Below the pieces are notes generated by a model. It searched no databases. It was not told the DNA's origin and saw only the letters and a list, made by a program, of their open reading frames with translations. A stretch of 50,196 nucleotides of DNA from Bacteroidaceae bacterium (GTDB lineage: Bacteria > Bacteroidota > Bacteroidia > Bacteroidales > Bacteroidaceae), in NCBI GenBank assembly GCA_017483765.1, contig JAFUVE010000077.1, positions 1 to 50,196 of the forward strand. Reading direction: 5' to 3'. The position numbers and the translations under genes are program-made. Positions 1 through 6,499 of the stretch are shown here, one piece after another (positions within the stretch are counted from its first letter, which is position 1; each line of letters starts with the position of its first letter).

Positions 1-9
1 AAAAGCAAC

Positions 10-88
10 CGAAATTCTTGAGCAGCGAGAGCAATATCAAGCTTGCTTGAATATTGCCGAGTCGTGAAAGAATTCTGTGTAACGAAAT
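10..88. repeat. Palindromic repeat element inserted in another repeat, with 6-bp duplication
   Basis: The 67 bp at 16-82 interrupt a repeat that is continuous at the other end of the window. The interruption is flanked by direct copies of CGAAAT (10-15 and 83-88), as a target-site duplication would be. The insert folds on itself: outer stem AATTCTT 13-19 with AAGAATT 68-74, and inner stem 31-42 with 45-57 around a TT loop, with a bulged A at 50. It resembles the palindromic elements at 33629, 36300, 36438, 47545 and 47699. Confidence 0.6.
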
Positions 89-140
89 GAAACTTCTATT
101 TGTAGGAGCATTCCAAAATCAGAATTAATAGAACACCCCT
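83..140 (+). repeat. Left copy of 58-bp inverted end repeat
   Basis: This 58-bp segment is repeated in inverted orientation at 50056-50113 with three mismatches. Both copies have the sequence AGAACACCCCT at the edge facing the interior of the window. Bases 1-15 (AAAAGCAACCGAAAT) match the continuation of the right copy exactly, so the left copy is the same repeat split by the insertion at 16-82. The interval 141-273, up to the first gene, is AT-rich and shows no recognisable gene. Confidence 0.75.
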
Positions 141-273
141 AAAATCTTTTTTGATGTTTTTTACGGGAATTAATTGTTTTTTTTCAGAACATGATTTTTA
201 CAGGAATTTATTGAATCATAAGAATTATTACCTTAGATGCTTTTAATTCTTAGATAATACAAAATTATTTCCT

Positions 274-3200
274 ATGAGACGAATATTATTGATAATCATG
301 CTGCTATTCTCAGCATATCTCAGCCTGCCGGCGCAGAACTTTCTCGACTTCTACCGCAACGGCACTGTAACCCAGAGCATCCCCGTGGCGGACGTTGACC
401 AGCTGCGGGTGAGCAAGCCCACATCATCGGGGCGCAACGTCAACATCTACCGTGACGGCCGCCTATGGCTGACTTACGACATCTCCAATGTTGACAGCAT
501 CAAGGTGTATCGCCCCACAGAGGAGCAACTGGTGTATCTCGGCATCGTCGGGTTCAACCAGGATCTCTACATACAGCCGTTCGGCATCCTTGCCCAAAAC
601 ACGGCAGACACCTTCAGTATTTTTGTGAACAACCTCAATTACCGTGACGGTACCATCCTCTACTATGCGGTGGACAACGCGCTCGACATGCTGTCCAACT
701 TTAAGTTCAACACTTCGCTGAGCAGCGTCAACCTCATCACGTTCACCGACGGACTCGACCAGGGTTCGCTGATGATGAACAGCAACTTCACCACGGAGAA
801 CGCCTACCTCAACGCATTGAGCGGAAGAATTCTGTCCATGAAGGTGGCGGGTCATCCGCTGACCGCCTATTCGCTCGGCATGCGGGGCAACGACGTGAGC
901 GACAAGACGATGTTCGCGACGAACCTTCGCAAGCTGGCAAGCTCAGCCGACAAGGCCACGGAGGTGAGCAGCATCTACGACGTGGAGAGTCAGCTTCAGG
1001 AGATAGCCGACCAGATTATCAGCGTGAACACACGCAAGAGCATCAGCGTGCGGATTCCTGGTCCCGCCACGGGCACCACCGTCCGTTTCGTGTTCGACGG
1101 CAAGAATCCTGAGTCGAGCAGCCTGTATATCGAGGGTGTGTTCAACATGAACGACATGTCGCTCACGAAGATTCGCTACCAGGGCATCAAAGCCTCGTCG
1201 GGATCCGTGGTGAAAGGCACGCGCGACGGCATCTTCGTCACCTTCAAGTTCACCGACCTGCAGCTTGCTGACGGCAGCGGGCTGTTAGACACTTCGTATA
1301 TCAGGCAATACAACAAAGCATCAGGCTCCACCACCTGGCAGGTGAACTCGGAGTTCTCGCCCGACAGCAACGTGCAGACCAGCGTCACCTATTCTGGCTG
1401 CGCCATCATGCTCGTGCTCGACTGCTCACGCTCCCTGGGCTCCGACTTCAGCCGCATGCAGGGCTACGTGGTTGACTTCATCAACAAAATCGCACGCAAC
1501 ACGGCGGACTTCGAGGTGCTGGCTCCCACAGACCTGACAGCAAAGCTGAATTACAGCGGCAGCAAATTAGGGGTCGAGCTGTCATGGCTCGCGTCCAAGC
1601 ATGCGGACAGCTATATCGTTTACCGCTCGAAAAGCGCATCCGGAAGCTATACGAAAATTGCGGAAAACATCACATCGACCAGATGGAATGACCCGTCACC
1701 GCTGTCGGGCATGAACTACTACAAGGTCGTGGCGGTCAGCGCAGGGCTGCAGAGTCCGGAGAGCAACGTTGCGTCTGTGAATTATGCAGTTGAGCAGCCC
1801 GAGAATCTGTCAGCTAAACTGGCTGAGCGCAATGGGAAGCTGGTTGTCGATTTAACTTGGTCTGCATCCCAGAATGCACAGAGTTATCTGGTCTATCGTT
1901 CAAGCAGTGCTTCAGGAACTTATACCAAGGTCGGTAGCTCAACCACAAACACATGGACGGACTACCATGCGTCGTCAGGCATGAATTACTATAAGGTGGA
2001 AGCCTTAGGCTACGGGTTAGGTAGCGGCATGACCTCCTATGTCTCTGTGAACTACAAGTTGTCGCCGCCAGAGAATCTGCGGGCAAGCTTGTCGGAGACA
2101 GAGGGTGTGGTGCTCTCCTGGGAAGCTTCCCTCGGTGCGCAGAGCTACACCATTTACCGTTCCACCAGCTCTTCCGGCACATACAAAGTGGTGGCGGAGG
2201 GTGTCACGTCAACCAGATGGGCAGACCCTTCTCCTTTGTCAGGCACAGCTTACTATAAAGTGGAGGCTGTGGGCAGAGATATGGTCAGCGAGAAGACTTC
2301 CTACGCATCGGTAAGCTTCTCAATAGCCACGCCGGCAGGCTTGTCTGCCGCCTTTGTGGAGAACAAGGGAATCGTTGTGTCCTGGACTGCGTCCAAATAT
2401 GCGCAGTATTACAAGATTTACCGCTCCAGCAGTACTTCTGGCACTTACAGCTTAGTTGCTGACAGCATCTCTTCCACATCTTGGACAGACCCGTCACCGC
2501 TTTCTGGCAAGAATTACTATAAGGTGGCAGCTTCGGGTTACGGTATAACCAGCTATCGTAGTTCAGAAACTTCAGTAAACTTTACGTTAGCAGTGCCAAC
2601 GGATTTAACTGCAAGCATGACAGAGCAGGAAGGAAAGCCAGTTGTGTCTTTGTCCTGGACTGCCTCCCAATATGCGCAGAGCTACACTGTTTACCGTTCG
2701 GAAAACTCTTCAGGAACTTACTCTGTGGTTGCGGAGAATGTCACATCCAACTCATGGACAGACCTGTCTCCTTTATCCGGCATGAATTATTATAAGGTGG
2801 CTGCATCTGGATATGGTATAAACAGTAATCAAAGTTCTTACGCATCTGTAAGCTTTACAATAGCTGCCCCGACAGGTTTATCTGCTGCCTTTGAGGAGAA
2901 CAAAGGAATTGTGGTGTCCTGGACAGCCTCCCAGTACGCGCAGAGCTACACGGTTTACCGTTCAAGCAGTTCTTCTGGTACATACAGATACAGTGTGGTT
3001 GCAGAGAACGTCACATCCACCTCATGGACAGATTCTTCTCCGCTTTCTGGCTATAATTACTATAAGGTGGAAGCTTCTGGTTACGGCTTAACCAGCTCCC
3101 AAAGTTCCCCAACGTCATTGAATCTCACGTTAGCCGCGCCAACTGATTTGTCGGCAAATATGATTGAGCGTAACGGAAAGTTGGTAGTTGATTTGTCCTG

Positions 3201-4620
3201 GACTGCCTCTCAGTACGCGCAGAGCTACACGGTTTACCGTTCAAGCAGTTCTTCTCGCACGTACAGAGTGTTAGCCGAGAACATCACTTCCACCTCTTGG
3301 ACAGATTCTTCTCCGCTTTCTGGCTATAATTACTATAAAGTGGCTGCTTCGGGCTATGGCTTAACCGGCTCCCAAAGTTCCCCAACGTCATTGAATTTCA
3401 CGTTAGCCGCGCCAACTTTTTTGTCGGCAAGCATGACTGAACGTAATGGAAAGTTGGTTGTTGATTTGTCATGGAGAGCCTCCCAGTATGCGCAGAGCTA
3501 CACGGTTTACCGTTCAAGCAGTTCTTCTGGTACATACAGTGTGGTTGCAGAGAACGTCACATCCACCTCATGGACAGATTCTTCTCCGCTTTCTGGCAAT
3601 AATTACTATAAGGTGGAAGCTTCTGGTTACGGCTTAACCAGCTCCCAAAGTTCCCCAACGTCATTGAATTTCACGTTAGCCGCACCAACTGATTTGTCGG
3701 TAAATATGATTGAGCGTAACGGAAAGTTGGTTGTTGATTTGTCCTGGACTGCCTCCCAGTACGCGCAGAGCTACACGGTTTACCGTTTGGAAGACTCTTC
3801 AGGTACTTACTCTGTGGTTGCTGAGAACATCACTTCCACCTCATGGACAGATTCTTCTCCTTTATCGGGTAATAACTTTTACAAAGTCGTTTCAGTAGGT
3901 TACGGACTGGCCAGTGATAGTGCTTTTGCTTCCATTATCACTTCACCGGAAACATTTACGGTCAAAGGTGTACAGTTCACGATGATGCCAGTTGAAGGCG
4001 GCACATTCCAGATGGGTTCTGAAACGGGTGACAGTGATGAGAAGCCCGTTCACGAGGTGAAGCTGAACGGCTTCTCCATCGGTCAGACAGAGGTAACCCA
4101 GGAGCTATGGGAAGCCGTGATGGGCACAAATCCGTCGTACTGGAAGGGCTTGAAGTTGCCAGTAGAGAAAGTCTCTTGGGACAACTGCCAGACGTTCATC
4201 ACCAAGCTGAACTCGTTGACCGGCCAGCAGTTCCGTCTGCCCACGGAGGCGGAGTGGGAGTATGCGGCACGTGGCGGCAATCAGAGCAAAGGCTACACCT
4301 ACAGTGGCAGCAATAATCTTGAGGATGTGGCATGGTACACGTCGAACAGCGGTAGCGAAACCCACAACGTTGGCACTAAGTCTCCGAACGAACTTGGCAT
4401 CTACGACATGAGCGGCAATGTGTGGGAATGGTGTCAGGACTGGGTTGATAGTTACAGTTCATCCTCTCAGACAAATCCGGCAGGCCCTTCATCGGGCTCC
4501 CGCCGCGTGATCCGGGGCGGAAGCTGGCGCAGCAGCGTCGGGGGCTGCCGTGTGGCTTACCGCAGCTACTGCTGGCCAGACAGCCGCTACGACGACCTTG
4601 GCTTGCGTCTTGCCCTTTAG
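274..4620 (+). CDS. Secreted FnIII-repeat protein with FGE/C-type-lectin-fold DGR variable domain
   Basis: The 1448-residue product starts with an SpI-type signal peptide (MRRILLIIMLLFSAYLSLPAQ). Residues about 85-410 look like divergent von Willebrand A material, with a TFTDGLD segment and a DxSxS motif (DCSRS near residue 385) placed late. Nine fibronectin III repeats of about 85-90 residues follow (about 417-1227), several nearly identical at DNA level. The C-terminal 220 residues are a formylglycine-generating-enzyme/SUMF1 domain, which has the C-type lectin fold used by many DGR targets (MGSETGD, RLPTEAEWEYAARGG, GNVWEWCQDW, RGGSW). The last 42 codons form the DGR variable region. The inferred role is a surface or secreted binding protein with diversified ligand specificity. 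Catalytic formylglycine generation is unlikely for this architecture, but this is inference. Confidence 0.9.
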   Translation: MRRILLIIMLLFSAYLSLPAQNFLDFYRNGTVTQSIPVADVDQLRVSKPTSSGRNVNIYRDGRLWLTYDISNVDSIKVYRPTEEQLVYLGIVGFNQDLYIQPFGILAQNTADTFSIFVNNLNYRDGTILYYAVDNALDMLSNFKFNTSLSSVNLITFTDGLDQGSLMMNSNFTTENAYLNALSGRILSMKVAGHPLTAYSLGMRGNDVSDKTMFATNLRKLASSADKATEVSSIYDVESQLQEIADQIISVNTRKSISVRIPGPATGTTVRFVFDGKNPESSSLYIEGVFNMNDMSLTKIRYQGIKASSGSVVKGTRDGIFVTFKFTDLQLADGSGLLDTSYIRQYNKASGSTTWQVNSEFSPDSNVQTSVTYSGCAIMLVLDCSRSLGSDFSRMQGYVVDFINKIARNTADFEVLAPTDLTAKLNYSGSKLGVELSWLASKHADSYIVYRSKSASGSYTKIAENITSTRWNDPSPLSGMNYYKVVAVSAGLQSPESNVASVNYAVEQPENLSAKLAERNGKLVVDLTWSASQNAQSYLVYRSSSASGTYTKVGSSTTNTWTDYHASSGMNYYKVEALGYGLGSGMTSYVSVNYKLSPPENLRASLSETEGVVLSWEASLGAQSYTIYRSTSSSGTYKVVAEGVTSTRWADPSPLSGTAYYKVEAVGRDMVSEKTSYASVSFSIATPAGLSAAFVENKGIVVSWTASKYAQYYKIYRSSSTSGTYSLVADSISSTSWTDPSPLSGKNYYKVAASGYGITSYRSSETSVNFTLAVPTDLTASMTEQEGKPVVSLSWTASQYAQSYTVYRSENSSGTYSVVAENVTSNSWTDLSPLSGMNYYKVAASGYGINSNQSSYASVSFTIAAPTGLSAAFEENKGIVVSWTASQYAQSYTVYRSSSSSGTYRYSVVAENVTSTSWTDSSPLSGYNYYKVEASGYGLTSSQSSPTSLNLTLAAPTDLSANMIERNGKLVVDLSWTASQYAQSYTVYRSSSSSRTYRVLAENITSTSWTDSSPLSGYNYYKVAASGYGLTGSQSSPTSLNFTLAAPTFLSASMTERNGKLVVDLSWRASQYAQSYTVYRSSSSSGTYSVVAENVTSTSWTDSSPLSGNNYYKVEASGYGLTSSQSSPTSLNFTLAAPTDLSVNMIERNGKLVVDLSWTASQYAQSYTVYRLEDSSGTYSVVAENITSTSWTDSSPLSGNNFYKVVSVGYGLASDSAFASIITSPETFTVKGVQFTMMPVEGGTFQMGSETGDSDEKPVHEVKLNGFSIGQTEVTQELWEAVMGTNPSYWKGLKLPVEKVSWDNCQTFITKLNSLTGQQFRLPTEAEWEYAARGGNQSKGYTYSGSNNLEDVAWYTSNSGSETHNVGTKSPNELGIYDMSGNVWEWCQDWVDSYSSSSQTNPAGPSSGSRRVIRGGSWRSSVGGCRVAYRSYCWPDSRYDDLGLRLAL
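4494..4620 (+). other. DGR variable region (VR)
   Basis: These 127 bp align without gaps to 6050-6176. I count 22 differences, and 20 are at positions that are A in the other copy; the two exceptions are a T-to-A and a C-to-G. The 13 AAC (Asn) codons of the template become Arg, Ile, Arg, Ser, Gly, Tyr, Ser, Tyr, Cys, Ser, Tyr, Asp and Asp. The last 25 bp before and including the stop are identical and nearly free of A, as expected of the initiation-of-mutagenic-homing segment. The region encodes the end of the lectin-fold domain, where exposed residues lie. Confidence 0.93.
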
Positions 4621-4675
4621 TTCCCACTTCAAAAAAGTATGGAGCTCAAAAAAAGAAATTAAAGCCGGATTGCAA

Positions 4676-4725
4676 GTCCGTGAGTAGGGAAGCCCAAAAT
4701 TTAAAAGGGCTTCCCGCGAACGGAC
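4676..4725 (+). other. Nested hairpin just downstream of the VR
   Basis: A perfect 9-bp stem GGGAAGCCC (4687-4695) with GGGCTTCCC (4707-4715) encloses an AT-only 11-nt loop. An outer 6-bp stem GTCCGT (4676-4681) with ACGGAC (4720-4725) encloses it. Known DGRs need a hairpin or cruciform shortly after the VR for efficient retrohoming, and no equivalent occurs after the TR. It lacks a trailing T-run, so it is a poor intrinsic terminator. It begins 56 nt after the stop codon, further away than in phage BPP-1. The rest of 4726-4897 is AT-rich with no other recognisable feature. Confidence 0.6.
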
Positions 4726-4897
4726 GAGCAAGACGGCGGAAAGATGTTATAAAGTACAACATCACAATCGTTTGCTTATAATATTATGAATAAATTTTTT
4801 TCGTTTTTTCTATTATGTTGTCATTAATCATTGTGTCTTCTCTCTTAAATGTTTTTAAGTGTTTATTATCAAATGTAATTCAAAAAAAGTGAAAAGT

Positions 4898-5659
4898 ATG
4901 AATAAAAAACAAGAAACAAATCATTATCTTTTAGAAAAAGATTTTACTGAAAAATTGGAAAAGGAATTCTCTGAGCTTTGGAATAATGTGAAGGATGGCA
5001 AGATAGCGAATATAAAGTTGAAAAGTGGGAAGCTTTCTCAAAAAATGACTGTGGGTAAAAGAAAAACTACTATTATCTTCTTGAAACAAAATGGTGACAA
5101 AGGAGATGTTGTAACATTAGACTCATTAATGAAGTTGTGTTATAAAAAACAAATCTTTACCATTGAAAAATTAAAAACTGTTTCTTCTACTGATAGATCG
5201 GTGGTGCAAACGAATACTTCTATTAGATGGGCTGTTTTATATTATATTCTTAGTCAAATAGATGATGCTTCAAACGACATTGAATTCGGTGACGAAGATA
5301 TTTCTAAAGGATATTGGGAAGGTGATGTTAAAACAATAAGGGTAAATATATATGAAAGAACACGTAAATATAAAAATGAATTCCTCAATTCGGGAAAAGC
5401 TTGCATTTGTTCTATTTGTAGTTTTAATTTTGAAAAGGTATATGGAAAAAGAGGAAAAAATTTCATCCATCTTCATCATTTAGTTCCACTGCATGAAATC
5501 AAACAGGGACACGAAGTGAAATCGGATGAACTAATTCCAGTTTGCCCAAATTGTCATGCCATGTTGCATCGTGGTAAAGAATTGCTATCTCCAGACGATT
5601 TGAAAAAAAAGATGAAAGAAGTGAAATCATTGAAAAACAGCCAAAATGATATGTCTTAA
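4898..5659 (+). CDS. HNH endonuclease-domain protein
   Basis: The 253-residue product has an unrecognised N-terminal part rich in Lys and Glu. Its C-terminal HNH nuclease domain shows CSIC, HLHHLVPL, ELIPVCPNCHAMLH, that is two CxxC zinc pairs framing the His-His and Asn-x-x-His core. I chose the ATG at 4898 over an in-frame GTG at 4859 because the upstream residues look non-coding. The gene is clearly more AT-rich than the VR gene before it and PBP1A after it, which suggests horizontal origin. It sits between VR and TR. Whether it takes part in retrohoming, is a hitchhiking homing-type nuclease, or is a defence nuclease cannot be told from sequence. Confidence 0.82.
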   Translation: MNKKQETNHYLLEKDFTEKLEKEFSELWNNVKDGKIANIKLKSGKLSQKMTVGKRKTTIIFLKQNGDKGDVVTLDSLMKLCYKKQIFTIEKLKTVSSTDRSVVQTNTSIRWAVLYYILSQIDDASNDIEFGDEDISKGYWEGDVKTIRVNIYERTRKYKNEFLNSGKACICSICSFNFEKVYGKRGKNFIHLHHLVPLHEIKQGHEVKSDELIPVCPNCHAMLHRGKELLSPDDLKKKMKEVKSLKNSQNDMS

Positions 5660-5724
5660 TTAAAGTAATCAAGGAACAACTTGAAATAAAATAACCGAAT
5701 GGTAAATTATAAAAATAAAAAAGT

Positions 5725-5949
5725 GTGAAAAAGTGCAAATATCTTATTGTGGGTAAGTATCCAGAAGGAAGACCCAAATACACTTGTGAACTTATAACTG
5801 ACAATTCAAAAGTCTTTTTGGATATAAAAGGTGAATATGAAATAAAATACCCGGGGTGTAATATGGCTAAAAACGGAGAATGTTTTTTTGTGCGTCAAAA
5901 TGAGGAATTTGAAAATTGTCCATATTTTGAACCTGAAAAACAAGATTGA
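5725..5949 (+). CDS. Small cysteine-containing hypothetical protein
   Basis: This 74-residue ORF starts at GTG and has four cysteines (KKCKY, TCEL, GCNM, NCPYF) plus ECFF, a spacing compatible with a small metal-binding fold. I do not recognise the family. It shares the AT-rich composition of the HNH gene 65 bp upstream and probably entered with it. It ends 100 bp before the DGR template repeat, a position where DGR cassettes often carry a small accessory gene (avd). It is not basic or helical enough to be called an Avd homologue. The start codon is uncertain. Confidence 0.5.
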   Translation: MKKCKYLIVGKYPEGRPKYTCELITDNSKVFLDIKGEYEIKYPGCNMAKNGECFFVRQNEEFENCPYFEPEKQD

Positions 5950-6049
5950 TTGATTTTAAAAAACGCGACTGTATCTGCGCTTTCATCCGAAAGGCTGATG
6001 TGGAGGCATTTGAAAGAAAATCCACCATAATAAGGGACTGTATCCGTAT

Positions 6050-6176
6050 GGGCTCCAACCGCGTGAACCGGGGCGGAAGCTGGAACAACTACGTCAGGAA
6101 CTGCCGTGTGGCTAACCGCAACAACAACACGCCAGACAACCGCAACAACAACCTTGGCTTGCGTCTTGCCCTTTAG
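6050..6176 (+). other. DGR template repeat (TR)
   Basis: This 127-bp copy of the VR carries AAC at 13 codons where the VR has other codons, which is the adenine-rich signature of a DGR template. It reads in the same frame as the VR and ends with the same stop, but lacks the rest of the target gene. It starts abruptly at GGGCTCC, and identity ends at the TAG apart from chance. The TR lies 1.43 kb downstream of the VR in the same orientation, as in classical cassettes. No reverse transcriptase follows; the next gene is PBP1A. Confidence 0.92.
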
Positions 6177-6420
6177 CTCCATATTCAATATTCAGCCGAA
6201 AAAAACGGAACATCATCCGGAAAAAGGCAACTCAACGAAGTGGGAACAGGATACATATCCCGACCGCCAACTGTTTATTTTATTGGTGGCGAATTGGCAG
6301 GACTTGTCCTGCAAAGCTCCGGAGACTGTAGTAGGCAACTCGTTTTAGCCGAACCTTTCTCCGGAGTTCGTTTTCACTCTTCACTTAATTTCATACTCTT
6401 TTCCCCATAAAATATAATTT
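6177..6420 (+). other. Hairpin-rich segment downstream of the TR
   Basis: No gene is supported here. The stretch contains several inverted repeats: GGATA/TATCC near 6250, GCAGGAC (6297-6303) with GTCCTGC (6306-6312), and CTCCGGAGA (6317-6325) with TCTCCGGAG (6358-6366). It may be the structured 3' part of the TR transcript, which DGR reverse transcriptases need next to the template, or a terminator region. An open frame runs from the TR stop to about 6410 without any start codon, and I treat it as chance. Confidence 0.35.
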
Positions 6421-6432
6421 ATACCCATCTCT

Positions 6433-6466
6433 TTTGCAAATCTTTCACGGAAAATTCGTATTTTTG
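6433..6466 (+). promoter_or_regulatory. Bacteroidetes-type promoter of PBP1A gene
   Basis: TATTTTTG at 6459-6466 fits the -7 consensus TAnnTTTG, and TTTG at 6433-6436 lies 22 nt upstream as a -33 element. Transcription would start near 6473, about 27 nt before the ATG at 6500. Confidence 0.5.
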
Positions 6467-6499
6467 CATAAAATTGCATAATTTCGGATTTTTCTGCGT

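Noticed and set aside
4687-4715. The hairpin after the VR as an intrinsic terminator
   Set aside because: It is not followed by a T-run, and its nested outer stem is better explained as a DGR hairpin, although a role in termination is not excluded.
5946-6176. A 76-codon ORF covering the TR
   Set aside because: The frame merely follows the TR copy of the target gene's end and has no upstream coding signal, so it is template, not a gene.
6177-6410. Open frame after the TR as a reverse transcriptase remnant
   Set aside because: It has no start codon and no RT motif; the length is within chance for this composition.
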